12,722 nt of DNA from CAYSDL01 sp964429875 (GCA_964429875.1 CAYSDL010000040.1:1-12722), one strand, 5' to 3'. Counted from the first letter of the stretch, positions 1-6,805 are shown. Translations and numbers: made by a program. The notes: a model not told the origin generated them from the sequence alone.

Positions 1-360
1 TCTACATCCATTATGAGGTATTGGCGTTAAATCCATAATCGTAGAGACTTTAAGTCCTGATGTCATTAAAGCTCTAACTGCTGCTTCTCTTCCAGCACCT
101 GGCCCTTTAATTCTAACCTCAATAGTTGACAGGCCTCTAGACATTGCTTCTGTTGCTGCTTTTTCTGCTGCTTGGGCTGCTGCAAATGGCGTATTCTTTC
201 GAGAGCCTTTAAAGCCAAGCATTCCAGCACTTGCCCAGGATATTGCATTACCATATTTATCAGTTAACGTTATAACTGTATTATTAAAAGTTGATTTTAT
301 AAAACCTATTCCTTCCGGATCTACCTTTGTTTTTTTCTTTTTCTTATTAGGTACAGCCAT
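1..360 (-). CDS. rpsK: 30S ribosomal protein S11 (uS11), C-terminus cut off by window edge
   Basis: S11 sits on the 30S platform beside S7 and binds 16S rRNA near the E site and the Shine-Dalgarno helix. Reading the minus strand from the ATG gives 120 open codons: a lysine-rich start (MAVPNKKKKK), then STFNNTVITLTD, SWASAGMLGFKGSRKNTPFA, IKGPGAGREAAVRA and PIPHNGCR, which are the S11 signature blocks in order. The last few basic residues and the stop lie beyond the left edge, so the gene is partial only because the window ends. The start is fixed by an AAAGGAG site 7 bases upstream. It follows rpsM after 15 bases. Identification is secure from the motifs. rpsD, rpoA and rplQ would be expected next, outside the window. 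Confidence 0.97.
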   Translation of the reverse strand, partial: MAVPNKKKKKTKVDPEGIGFIKSTFNNTVITLTDKYGNAISWASAGMLGFKGSRKNTPFAAAQAAEKAATEAMSRGLSTIEVRIKGPGAGREAAVRALMTSGLKVSTIMDLTPIPHNGCR

Positions 361-367
361 TAAAATG

Positions 368-374
368 CTCCTTT
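368..374 (-). promoter_or_regulatory. Strong Shine-Dalgarno site of rpsK
   Basis: The minus strand reads AAAGGAG, followed by 7 bases and then the ATG of rpsK. It lies in the 15-base gap after the rpsM stop. It fixes the rpsK start and shows that this organism uses anti-Shine-Dalgarno pairing. Confidence 0.85.
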
Positions 375-375
375 A

Positions 376-750
376 TTAAATTGCTTTTTTCTTATTAGCA
401 ACTGTTTTTTTTCTGCCTTTTCTTGTTCTAGAATTGTTTTTTGTATTTTGGCCATTAACTGGAAGTCCTTTTTTATGTCTCATTCCTTTATATGTTCCTA
501 TATCTACCAACCTTTTTATATTTCTACCAACTACACTTCTTAATTCTCCTTCAACTACATAATTTTCTGATAATTCATTTCTAATAGATAGCATTTGCTC
601 TTCTGATAATTCACTAGTTCTTTCATTAATATCAATCTTAACTTTATTTAAAATATTTTTAGATTGTGTAACACCTATCCCATAGATATATGTTAAAGAT
701 ATTAATATCTTTTTATTATTTGGTAAATCTACACCAGCTATTCTTGCCAT
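376..750 (-). CDS. rpsM: 30S ribosomal protein S13 (uS13)
   Basis: S13 lies in the 30S head, touches P-site tRNA through its C-terminal tail and forms the B1 bridges with L5 of the large subunit. The 124-residue product has the usual length. It opens with MARIAGVDLPNNKK, carries the helix-two-turn-helix segment (IYGIGVTQSKNIL, about residues 22-34), then GTYKGMRHKKGLPV, and ends in a basic tail (SRTRKGRKKTVANKKKAI). In the conserved GLPVRGQRT block both arginines are asparagines here (GLPVNGQNT). A tail ending KTVANKKK resembles Bacteroidota-type S13 from memory. It follows rpmJ after 11 bases and has its own strong ribosome binding site. Confidence 0.98.
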   Translation of the reverse strand: MARIAGVDLPNNKKILISLTYIYGIGVTQSKNILNKVKIDINERTSELSEEQMLSIRNELSENYVVEGELRSVVGRNIKRLVDIGTYKGMRHKKGLPVNGQNTKNNSRTRKGRKKTVANKKKAI

Positions 751-757
751 ATAATCG

Positions 758-763
758 CTCCTT
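758..763 (-). promoter_or_regulatory. Shine-Dalgarno site of rpsM overlapping the rpmJ stop
   Basis: AAGGAG on the minus strand shares two bases with the TAA stop of rpmJ (TAAGGAG) and lies 7 bases before the rpsM ATG. This is a near-consensus ribosome binding site and supports the chosen start. Confidence 0.85.
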
Positions 764-875
764 AACCTTGCCTTTGTTTATGTTTAGGATTTTCACATAT
801 AACTCTAACAACTCTATTTCTTTTTATAATTTGACATTTGTCACATATTTTTTTTACTGAAACTCTTACTTTCAT
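762..875 (-). CDS. rpmJ: 50S ribosomal protein L36 (bL36), zinc-binding type
   Basis: This 37-residue protein is the smallest in the 50S subunit and helps organise 23S rRNA near the base of the L7/L12 stalk. The minus-strand frame reads MKVRVSVKKICDKCQIIKRN, then RVVRVICENPKHKQRQG and TAA. The four zinc ligands of the C-plus form are visible: Cys11, Cys14, Cys27 and His32. It lies in the usual place between infA and rpsM, with 10 and 11 bases on either side. An AGAGGA site 5 bases before the ATG supports the start. Length and zinc motif make the call secure despite the small size. Confidence 0.96.
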   Translation of the reverse strand: MKVRVSVKKICDKCQIIKRNRVVRVICENPKHKQRQG

Positions 876-880
876 AATAA

Positions 881-886
881 TCCTCT
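881..886 (-). promoter_or_regulatory. Shine-Dalgarno site of rpmJ
   Basis: AGAGGA lies 5 bases before the rpmJ ATG and shares one base with the infA stop codon. It confirms that the small rpmJ frame is translated. Confidence 0.75.
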
Positions 887-1101
887 TAATATCTAAAAGT
901 TATTCTTCCTTTTGATAAATCATAAGGAGACATCTCAATTTTTACTTTATCTCCAGGTAATAATTTTATGTAATGCATTCGCATTTTACCTGATACATGC
1001 GCAATTATTTCATGTCCATTATCTAAAACAACCCTAAAATTTGCATTAGGAAGTGTTTCTTTTATTTCTCCATCAACTTCTATTGGTTTTTCTTTTGCCA
1101 T
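886..1101 (-). CDS. infA: Translation initiation factor IF-1
   Basis: IF-1 binds the 30S A site during initiation and works with IF-2 and IF-3 to select initiator tRNA. The 71-residue product is a single OB-fold domain of the expected length. The typical blocks are all present: MAKEKPIEVDGEI, ETLPNANFRVVLDNGHEIIA, HVSGKMRMHYIKLLPGDKV, and the end YDLSKGRITFRY. It sits 10 bases after map and 10 bases before rpmJ. No good Shine-Dalgarno is visible before its ATG (the upstream sequence is AT-only over the last 13 bases), so coupling to map translation is an inference. Confidence 0.98.
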   Translation of the reverse strand: MAKEKPIEVDGEIKETLPNANFRVVLDNGHEIIAHVSGKMRMHYIKLLPGDKVKIEMSPYDLSKGRITFRY

Positions 1102-1111
1102 AAAATATTAT

Positions 1112-1855
1112 TTATTTCGTTAACACCTTTACTTTTCCGTCTAAAACAGCCACCGAATGCTCAAAATGAGCAGAAGGCTTACTATCAAGAGTACATACCG
1201 TCCAATTATCATTTTTAGTATATACTTCATAACTACCTAAATTTATCATTGGCTCAATAGCCAAGCACATTCCTTCTTCTATAAGTGGGCCTGTATCTTT
1301 TACACCAAAATTAGGGACTTGGGGTTCCTCATGTAATTTTGTTCCAATTCCATGTCCAACCAATTCCCTGACAACGCCATACCCATGCGATTCGGCATAT
1401 TGTTGAATTGAAGAACCTATATCTCCAATTCTATTACCTATTTTAACTTGCTCTATACCAAGAATCAAACATTTGGAGGTTACTTCAACAAGTTTCATCT
1501 TTTCTGTAGAAGTTTTTCCTACAACAAATGTTTTAGCATGATCTCCATAGTAGTCATCATAAATAGACCCTACATCTACACTTACAATTTGACCTTTTTC
1601 TAAAACTTTATTGCCAGGAATACCATGCACTACTTCATCATCAATAGAGATACATAAAGTAGCTGGATATCCATACAATCCTTTAAAACCAGGTAAAGCA
1701 TTCTTAGACAAAATAAATTCCTCCGCTATTTTATCAAGCTCCAATGTAGTAACTCCAGGCATAATATTCTCTTCAACAAGAAACAAAGTATCTTTTACAA
1801 TTTGACCAGCATGATATAATTTTTCGATTTCTGACTTGTTTTTTAAATGAATCAT
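1112..1855 (-). CDS. map: Methionine aminopeptidase, type I
   Basis: This enzyme removes the initiator methionine from new proteins after deformylation and works near the ribosomal exit tunnel. The 247 residues form one pita-bread peptidase domain without the zinc-finger N-terminal extension seen in some type I enzymes. All five metal ligands can be placed: Asp94 (VDVG), Asp105 (GDHAKTF), His168 (GHGIG), Glu201 (IEPM) and Glu232 (FEHSV). The substrate-site histidines His77 (VHGIP) and His175 are also present. It starts 4 bases after the secY stop, with only a weak AGAAGA upstream. In many Firmicutes adk lies between secY and map; here it does not. Confidence 0.98.
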   Translation of the reverse strand: MIHLKNKSEIEKLYHAGQIVKDTLFLVEENIMPGVTTLELDKIAEEFILSKNALPGFKGLYGYPATLCISIDDEVVHGIPGNKVLEKGQIVSVDVGSIYDDYYGDHAKTFVVGKTSTEKMKLVEVTSKCLILGIEQVKIGNRIGDIGSSIQQYAESHGYGVVRELVGHGIGTKLHEEPQVPNFGVKDTGPLIEEGMCLAIEPMINLGSYEVYTKNDNWTVCTLDSKPSAHFEHSVAVLDGKVKVLTK

Positions 1856-1859
1856 TATA

Positions 1860-3191
1860 TCAATATCTTCTTGATCTACCCCTTATTCTACCACTTTTCA
1901 AAAAACCATCATAGTTTCTCATAAGCATATGAGATTCTATCTGTTGCAATGTGTCTAATGCTACACCTACAATAATTAACAAACTCGTTCCGCCATAAAA
2001 ACTAACTAATGAATAACTAATATCTTGATTATAAACTGCAAATAATATTGAAGGGAAAATTGCTATAAAAGCTAAAAATATTGATGCAGGAAGAGTAACT
2101 CTAGTTAAAATTCTATCGATGTAATCAGATGTAGCTTTCCCTGGTCTTACACCAGGAATAAATCCACCTTGTTTTTTCATATTATCAGCGACATCAACAG
2201 GATTAAATGCTATAGCAGTATAAAAATAAGTGAAAATAATTATAAGTAAAGCAAAAAATAATGAATAAACAAAATGTGTAGGTGCAAAATAAATTCTTAA
2301 GGCATCACCAAATCCACTTTCTGGCAAAAACGAAGCAACAGTATTTGGAAGAAACATTAATGCTTGTGCAAATATGATAGGCATAACACCAGCTGTTAAT
2401 ATTTTAAGTGGAATATGTGTAGCTTGGCCACCAAATACTTTCCTACCAACTACTCTTTTTGCATACTGAACTGGAATTTTTCTAGTTCCAGTTGTAACCG
2501 TGACAACAACTAATGTTATTAAAAACATTAAAACAGCTAAAAATAAATATCTATATGGGTTGATAGTAATATTATTCCATTCAGCTTGAAAAACAAACGG
2601 TGCTTGCGCTAAGATTCCACACATTATAATCAATGATATACCATTACCTAATCCATGATCTGAAATTTGCTCACCAAGCCACATAATAAAGACTGTACCT
2701 GTAACTAAAGTTACTATTGTAACAAAATAAAAATAAAAATTATTTATAGGAACAACAGATGCTCCATTATTTAATTTAATACTAGCTAAATAGACGGCGA
2801 CTCCAATTGATTGCATGCTTGCAATTAATACGGTTCCATATCTAGTTAATTGAATAATTTTTTTTCTACCGAGTTCACCCTCTTTTTGTAATTTTTGGAA
2901 ATAAGGGACAACTGAACCTAAAAGCTGTATAATAATTGAAGCAGATATATAAGGCATTATTCCTAGTGTGAAAATTGATGCCTGAGAAAAAAATCCACCT
3001 ACAAAAGTATCATATAATCCTAAAAGTGAATTTTGTTGTGTTGCTTGATCCATAAAGCTTTTCAAAACCCCCTTATCCACTCCAGGAACAGGAACTTTTC
3101 CTCCTAATCTATAAACCAGAAGCAAAAACCCTGTGAAAGCAAGCTTTTTCCTTAAATCTTCTATTTTAAATATATTTAAAAATTTTTTCAT
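1860..3191 (-). CDS. secY: Protein translocase channel subunit SecY
   Basis: SecY is the inner-membrane channel through which SecA or the ribosome pushes secreted and membrane proteins. At 443 residues it has the usual length. About ten hydrophobic segments can be traced, at roughly residues 18-35, 71-97, 117-137, 152-173, 180-200, 213-233, 265-287, 303-330, 366-386 and 396-412. Family marks include VPVPGVD (33-39), EGELGRKKIIQLTRYGT (104-120), SDHGLGNGISL (177-187), the basic fifth cytoplasmic loop around 239-263, and GGFIPGVRPG with its downstream TSDYIDRI (342-361). Its ATG directly abuts the TAG stop of rplO, so translation is probably coupled. The stop is TGA, which argues that TGA is not reassigned. 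The basic C-terminus (SGRIRGRSRRY) is cytoplasmic. Confidence 0.98.
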   Translation of the reverse strand: MKKFLNIFKIEDLRKKLAFTGFLLLVYRLGGKVPVPGVDKGVLKSFMDQATQQNSLLGLYDTFVGGFFSQASIFTLGIMPYISASIIIQLLGSVVPYFQKLQKEGELGRKKIIQLTRYGTVLIASMQSIGVAVYLASIKLNNGASVVPINNFYFYFVTIVTLVTGTVFIMWLGEQISDHGLGNGISLIIMCGILAQAPFVFQAEWNNITINPYRYLFLAVLMFLITLVVVTVTTGTRKIPVQYAKRVVGRKVFGGQATHIPLKILTAGVMPIIFAQALMFLPNTVASFLPESGFGDALRIYFAPTHFVYSLFFALLIIIFTYFYTAIAFNPVDVADNMKKQGGFIPGVRPGKATSDYIDRILTRVTLPASIFLAFIAIFPSILFAVYNQDISYSLVSFYGGTSLLIIVGVALDTLQQIESHMLMRNYDGFLKSGRIRGRSRRY

Positions 3192-3644
3192 CTAAATAAA
3201 TTTTACTTTTCCACCACTTTTTTCAATTTTTTCTATTGCTGACTGACTAAATCTATGAGCAGAAATTTCCATAGGAGAAGCTAAACTACCTTTAGATAGA
3301 ATTTTAACTAAAACATTTTGATGTCGAACAATACCTTTCGAAACTAAAAATTTCATATCAACTTTTTTAACATTATAGTTAGATAGCACTTCAAGATTAA
3401 TTACTTGATACTTAACTTTTTTTCTATGGATTTTTGAGAAAAGCAACATTCCTCTCTTAGGTAATCGTCTCATTAAAGGCATTTGGCCACCTTCAAAATG
3501 CAATTTTCCAGATGCACCAGATCTAGATTTATAACCTTTATGCCCCTTCCCTGCAGTTCTTCCCTGACCACTAGCATTACCTCTTCCAATTCTTTTTTTA
3601 GTGAAAACTGAACCTTGAGCAGGTTTTATATCTGAAATTTTCAT
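3192..3644 (-). CDS. rplO: 50S ribosomal protein L15 (uL15)
   Basis: L15 is a late-assembling 50S protein whose extended N-terminus threads into 23S rRNA. The 150-residue product shows the glycine- and basic-rich N-terminal half (KKRIGRGNASGQGRTAGKGH, then SRSGASGKLHFEGGQMPL, about residues 16-57) and a globular C-terminal half with AHRFSQSAIEKIEKSGGKV near the end. Length is normal. The ATG overlaps the rpmD stop by one base (TAATG), and the TAG stop abuts the secY ATG, so it is tightly placed between the two. Identification is secure. Confidence 0.98.
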   Translation of the reverse strand: MKISDIKPAQGSVFTKKRIGRGNASGQGRTAGKGHKGYKSRSGASGKLHFEGGQMPLMRRLPKRGMLLFSKIHRKKVKYQVINLEVLSNYNVKKVDMKFLVSKGIVRHQNVLVKILSKGSLASPMEISAHRFSQSAIEKIEKSGGKVKFI

Positions 3645-3829
3645 TATACCTCTTTTACCTCTACTAAATGTTGAACTTTATATAACATTCCTCTAATTGC
3701 TTGTGAATCATTTTTAAGAACACTATGATTCATTTTTCTAATACCTAAAGCTACTAATGTTTTTTTAGTTTTGACATTATAGCCTATTGCACTTTTAATC
3801 TGTTTAATTTGTAATTTTTTATTGCTCAT
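3644..3829 (-). CDS. rpmD: 50S ribosomal protein L30 (uL30)
   Basis: L30 is a small 50S protein that binds 23S rRNA. The frame stays open 16 codons further upstream into rpsE, but the family N-terminus matches MSNKKLQIKQIKSAIGY, so I place the start at the ATG one base after the rpsE stop. This gives 61 residues, the usual length. The mid-region KKTLVALGIRKMNHSV and the end MLYKVQHLVEVKEV match the family pattern of a conserved LG(L/I)-K-N segment and a V.HLV.V end. The longer start at 3877 would overlap rpsE by about 47 bases and lacks family support. Confidence 0.95.
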   Translation of the reverse strand: MSNKKLQIKQIKSAIGYNVKTKKTLVALGIRKMNHSVLKNDSQAIRGMLYKVQHLVEVKEV

Positions 3830-3830
3830 A

Positions 3831-4337
3831 TTAATTAAAAAGCTCATCCATATTAATTCCTCTTTGTCTTGATACAAGAAGAGGATCCCTTAAATCTTTA
3901 AGACCTTTTGCAACTGCTTTAACTACATTAATAGGATTTGTTGAACCTGTATTCTTAGTTAAAATATTTGTAACACCAACTTGCTCAAGTACTGCCCTTA
4001 CAGGACCTCCAGCAATAATTCCAGTACCATCAGATGCTGGTTTTAACATTAATTTCACAGAGCCATATTTAATATCAATCCTATGTGGGATAGTCCCTTT
4101 AATAATAGGAGCTTTAAAAATACTCTTTTTCGCAGATTCTTTAGCCTTGTTAACAGCTGAGGCAACTTCATTTGCTTTACCAAAACCAATACCTACATGT
4201 CCATTGCCGTCTCCTACCACTACAATACAATTAAATCTCATTCTTCTTCCACCAGTTGTTGCCTTTGAAACTCTATTTATCTGAACAACTGTTTCTTCAT
4301 TTAATTGTAAATCTGTAAAATCAATCAAATTATTCAT
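3831..4337 (-). CDS. rpsE: 30S ribosomal protein S5 (uS5)
   Basis: S5 lies on the solvent side of the 30S near helix 34 and the mRNA entry channel, and influences decoding accuracy. The 168-residue product is of normal length. It has the N-terminal double-stranded RNA-binding domain with RVSKATTGGRRMRF (23-36) and VVGDGNGHVGIGFGKA (40-55). The C-terminal domain follows with SDGTGIIAGGPVRAVLEQVG (102-121) and STNPINVVKA (132-141). An AAGG element about 7 bases before the ATG supports the start, and it follows rplR after 13 bases. No missing key segment is seen. Confidence 0.98.
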   Translation of the reverse strand: MNNLIDFTDLQLNEETVVQINRVSKATTGGRRMRFNCIVVVGDGNGHVGIGFGKANEVASAVNKAKESAKKSIFKAPIIKGTIPHRIDIKYGSVKLMLKPASDGTGIIAGGPVRAVLEQVGVTNILTKNTGSTNPINVVKAVAKGLKDLRDPLLVSRQRGINMDELFN

Positions 4338-4350
4338 TAAATTACCTTAT

Positions 4351-4716
4351 TTAAATTTTTATTCCTTTTTCTCTTATTGCTTCAGCTGCAGCTTTAACTC
4401 TTCCATGATATAAGTATCCATTTCTATCAAATATAATTTTATCTATTTTTTTACTTTTTAATTTTTTTGCCATATTATATCCTACTTCTTTGCTTAATTC
4501 TGTTTTATTCTTGCAATTTTTTATATTAAAATCTTTATCTTTACTTGATGCTGATAGAATAGTTGTATTATTATTATCATCAACTAATTGAGAATAAAAA
4601 TGTTTATTTGATTTAAAAACAACCAATCTGGGAAAATCACCTAAAGCTCCCAGAGATTTTTTTGTTCTAAATTTCTTCTTTAACCAATTTTTTCTTTTTA
4701 AATCCATTTTTGCCAT
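4351..4716 (-). CDS. rplR: 50S ribosomal protein L18 (uL18)
   Basis: L18 binds 5S rRNA with L5 and helps form the central protuberance of the 50S. The 121-residue product has a lysine-rich N-terminus, then FPRLVVFKSNKHFYSQLVDD (family: RPRL.V.RSN.HIYAQ..DD), and the C-terminal block IIFDRNGYLYHGRVKAAAEA ending REKGIKI, which is the L18 signature. Two ATGs lie three codons apart. I take the first because AGGA lies 7 bases before it. It follows rplF after 18 bases. The C-terminal signature makes the call firm even though the middle is divergent and lysine-rich. Confidence 0.97.
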   Translation of the reverse strand: MAKMDLKRKNWLKKKFRTKKSLGALGDFPRLVVFKSNKHFYSQLVDDNNNTTILSASSKDKDFNIKNCKNKTELSKEVGYNMAKKLKSKKIDKIIFDRNGYLYHGRVKAAAEAIREKGIKI

Positions 4717-4734
4717 ATTTTTTTCCTACTAATT

Positions 4735-5283
4735 TTAAGTTCCTGGTGCACCTACTGTTTTACCAGCTTTCCTTCTAATATACTCATCAGAATATTTAAT
4801 CCCTTTACCTTTGTATGGTTCTGGTTTTCTAATTCCTCTTATTTTTGCTGCAACATCACCAACATTTTGTTTATTGATTCCTTTTATAACTATTGTAGTA
4901 TTGTTGGGTAACTCAACATCTATACCTAATGGAATTTGAAAATAGATTGGGTGAGAATAACCTGCATTAATTAATAAAAATTCACCTTTTTTTTCTGCGG
5001 TATATCCAACACCAACTAAATTTAATTCTTTTGAGAAACCATCATTAACACCTACAACCATATTTTGAATAAGAGCTCTATATAAGCCATGTAATTCTCT
5101 ACATTCTCTCTTATCTGAGGATCTAGATACACTTACAGCATTATCATTCTCAGATATTTTAATCAAAGGATTATAGTCAATATTTAACTCTCCAAGTTTT
5201 CCTTTTACAGATACATTATTAGAAGAAATTATAATTTCTGTATTTTCAGGAAGATTTATTACTTGTTTGCCAACATTAGACAT
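4735..5283 (-). CDS. rplF: 50S ribosomal protein L6 (uL6)
   Basis: L6 sits near the sarcin-ricin loop and the L7/L12 stalk base, where elongation factors bind. The 182 residues show the expected pair of related domains. The first runs from about residue 8 to 80 (VKGKLGELN, ELHGLYRALIQNMVVGV) and the second from about 81 to 175 (NLVGVGYTAEKKGEFLLINA, GYSHPI). The family signature PEPYKGKGIKYSDEYIRRKA (residues 154-173) is present. It follows rpsH after 15 bases. Length is normal and nothing is missing. Confidence 0.98.
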   Translation of the reverse strand: MSNVGKQVINLPENTEIIISSNNVSVKGKLGELNIDYNPLIKISENDNAVSVSRSSDKRECRELHGLYRALIQNMVVGVNDGFSKELNLVGVGYTAEKKGEFLLINAGYSHPIYFQIPLGIDVELPNNTTIVIKGINKQNVGDVAAKIRGIRKPEPYKGKGIKYSDEYIRRKAGKTVGAPGT

Positions 5284-5298
5284 ATATTCTTTGAAATT

Positions 5299-5697
5299 TT
5301 ACCATACAGTACATAAAATTTCACCTCCAACATTTAATTTCTTTGCTTTTTTGTTCGAGACAACACCCTTTGATGTAGTTATTATAGATATTCCCATTCC
5401 ATTAAGTACGCTAGGGATTCTATCTGATGAAACATATCTCCTACATCCAGGAGTACTAGTTCTTTTCAAACCATGGATAACAGGTTTTCCCTCATAATCA
5501 TATCTTAAAAAAACTCGTAAAATATTTTGCTTATCATCTGAAATTTTTATATAATCTCTAATGAAATGTTCTTCTTTTAAAATAAATGAAACTCTTATTT
5601 TTAAATTACTACACGGAATATCAACATGCTCTTTATTTGCCATTTGAGCATTTCTTATTCTTGTTAAATAGTCTGATATAGGATCATTCATACTCAT
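5299..5697 (-). CDS. rpsH: 30S ribosomal protein S8 (uS8)
   Basis: S8 is a primary 16S rRNA-binding protein (helix 21 region) needed early in 30S assembly. In E. coli it also represses the spc operon by binding its mRNA. The 132-residue product begins MSMNDPISDYLTRIRNAQMA, has KIRVSFILKEEHFI, and ends with the C-terminal signature region VSSDRIPSVLNGMGISIITT, KGVVSNKKAKKLNVGGEILC and TVW. The first ATG is preferred over the one two codons later because AAGGA lies 9 bases ahead of it. The 21-base gap upstream is the widest in the window. I could not identify an S8 target structure in the cluster. Confidence 0.98.
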   Translation of the reverse strand: MSMNDPISDYLTRIRNAQMANKEHVDIPCSNLKIRVSFILKEEHFIRDYIKISDDKQNILRVFLRYDYEGKPVIHGLKRTSTPGCRRYVSSDRIPSVLNGMGISIITTSKGVVSNKKAKKLNVGGEILCTVW

Positions 5698-5718
5698 ATT
5701 ATTATTTCCTTAACTTAT

Positions 5719-6024
5719 TTACCAACTTGCTTTTGTTATTCCTGGGATTTTTCCATTATTTGCCATTTCTCTTAATGAGATTCTAGATAAACCAAATTTT
5801 CTATAATAGCCTCTTGGTCGACCAGTCAGATTGCATCTATTTCTTATTCTTATTGGATTAGCATCTCTTGGCATTTTTTCTAATTGCATAAAAGCTAATC
5901 TTTTTTCATCAAAAGAAGTTTTGGTACTTTTTATGATGGTTTTCAGTTCTTTTCTTTTACTAGCATATTGTTCAACAATTTTCTGCCTTCTTAAATTCTT
6001 TGCAACTGATGATTTTTTTGCCAT
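5719..6024 (-). CDS. rpsN: 30S ribosomal protein S14 (uS14), long zinc-independent form
   Basis: S14 sits in the 30S head and is added late in assembly. The 101-residue length and the single cysteine in NRCNLTGRPRGYYRKFGLSR mark the longer form without the CxxC...CxxC zinc site of the 61-residue type. The C-terminal block ISLREMANNGKIPGITKASW is typical of the family. The N-terminal half is an extended basic helix, as in E. coli. Its ATG overlaps the rplE stop by one base (TAATG), so it is probably translated by coupling to the acidic tail of L5. Confidence 0.98.
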   Translation of the reverse strand: MAKKSSVAKNLRRQKIVEQYASKRKELKTIIKSTKTSFDEKRLAFMQLEKMPRDANPIRIRNRCNLTGRPRGYYRKFGLSRISLREMANNGKIPGITKASW

Positions 6025-6803
6025 TATTTATTATCCTCTTCATTTGGTGCTGATTTACTTTCATTACCAGTATCTGAATCCTTATTATTATCTGAAATTA
6101 TTTTTTCTTCAGTAATATTTTCAATTTGATCTGCAGAATCATCAAGCTGAATTTTATTATGACTTTCAGAATCAGCTATATCTTCTTTAACGTTTTCAAC
6201 AATTTCTTTTTGACCCAAATTAGTTTTTCTTGATGATTTAATATTTTTTTTATATTCATTAATAGGAAATCCTAATGAACTTAACAGTTCATAGGCTTCA
6301 TAATCATTATAGGCAGATGTTACAATAGTAATATTTAGACCTCTAATAGCATTAACTTTGTCATAATTAATTTCAGGAAAAACAATTTGTTCAGTAATAC
6401 CAAAATTATAATTTCCTCTTCCATCAAACCCTTTAGATGCAAATCCTCTAAAATCTCTTATTCTAGGTGAAGCTACAGAAATAAATCTATCTAAAAATTC
6501 ATACATCATTGTCTTTCTTAAAATAACACTAACACCAACCGGGTCACCTTGTCTTATTTTAAAATTAGAAATAGCTTTTTTAGATTTTGTTACTATTGCT
6601 TTTTGTCCTGCTATAATTGTTAATTCATCTAAAGCTTGTTTTAGAGAATTTTTATCTTCTTTTGCATTACCAAGCCCCATATTTAAAACTATTTTTTTTA
6701 GTTTTGGAAGTCTCATCACATTCTCAATACTAAGTTTATCTTTTAATATATTTTTAGCTTCAGAATTATATTTAACTAATAATCTTGGAGTATAATTTTC
6801 CAT
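6024..6803 (-). CDS. rplE: 50S ribosomal protein L5 (uL5) with long acidic C-terminal tail
   Basis: L5 binds 5S rRNA in the central protuberance and contacts P-site tRNA and S13. The core, about residues 1-181, is standard: VLNMGLGNAKED (39-50), GQKAIVTKSKKAISNFKIRQ (66-85), RIRDFRGFASKGFDGRGNY (114-132), GITEQIVFPEI (135-145) and LLSSLGFPI (173-181). The usual protein ends near there, at about 180 residues. Here the frame continues for about 78 more residues, rich in Asp, Glu, Ser and Asn. From residue 191 on I count 19 acidic and 9 basic residues, ending SAPNEEDNK. No domain is recognisable in the tail and it looks disordered. There is no frameshift, and rpsN begins exactly at its stop. The start follows the rplX stop by 2 bases. 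Confidence 0.97.
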   Translation of the reverse strand: MENYTPRLLVKYNSEAKNILKDKLSIENVMRLPKLKKIVLNMGLGNAKEDKNSLKQALDELTIIAGQKAIVTKSKKAISNFKIRQGDPVGVSVILRKTMMYEFLDRFISVASPRIRDFRGFASKGFDGRGNYNFGITEQIVFPEINYDKVNAIRGLNITIVTSAYNDYEAYELLSSLGFPINEYKKNIKSSRKTNLGQKEIVENVKEDIADSESHNKIQLDDSADQIENITEEKIISDNNKDSDTGNESKSAPNEEDNK

Positions 6804-6805
6804 AA

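Noticed and set aside
66..254. 62-codon minus-strand frame inside rpsK, rich in Gln and Leu
   Set aside because: It is an out-of-frame reading of the alanine-rich part of S11; the S11 frame matches the family throughout.
1611..1805. Plus-strand open frame of 64 codons
   Set aside because: It lies wholly inside map on the opposite strand, with no family resemblance; MetAP is complete with all catalytic residues.
1860..1862. Possible TGA reassignment in an AT-rich genome
   Set aside because: TGA ends SecY and L29 exactly at the family C-termini, so it acts as a normal stop.
3830..3877. A longer start for L30 at 3877
   Set aside because: The extra 16 residues lie inside rpsE and do not match the L30 family; the ATG at 3829 gives the standard 61-residue protein.
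5267..5497. Plus-strand open frame of 76 codons
   Set aside because: It is antisense to rpsH and the start of rplF; no recognisable protein and both sense genes are intact.
5698..5718. Possible promoter or terminator in the widest gap (21 bases)
   Set aside because: It is AT-rich with an AAGGA ribosome site for rpsH; no inverted repeat with a T run and no room for a full promoter.
5831..6115. Plus-strand hydrophobic frame of 94 codons that looks membrane-like
   Set aside because: Its hydrophobic character comes from being antisense to lysine- and acid-rich codons of S14 and the L5 tail in AT-rich DNA. I see no convincing ribosome site or family match.
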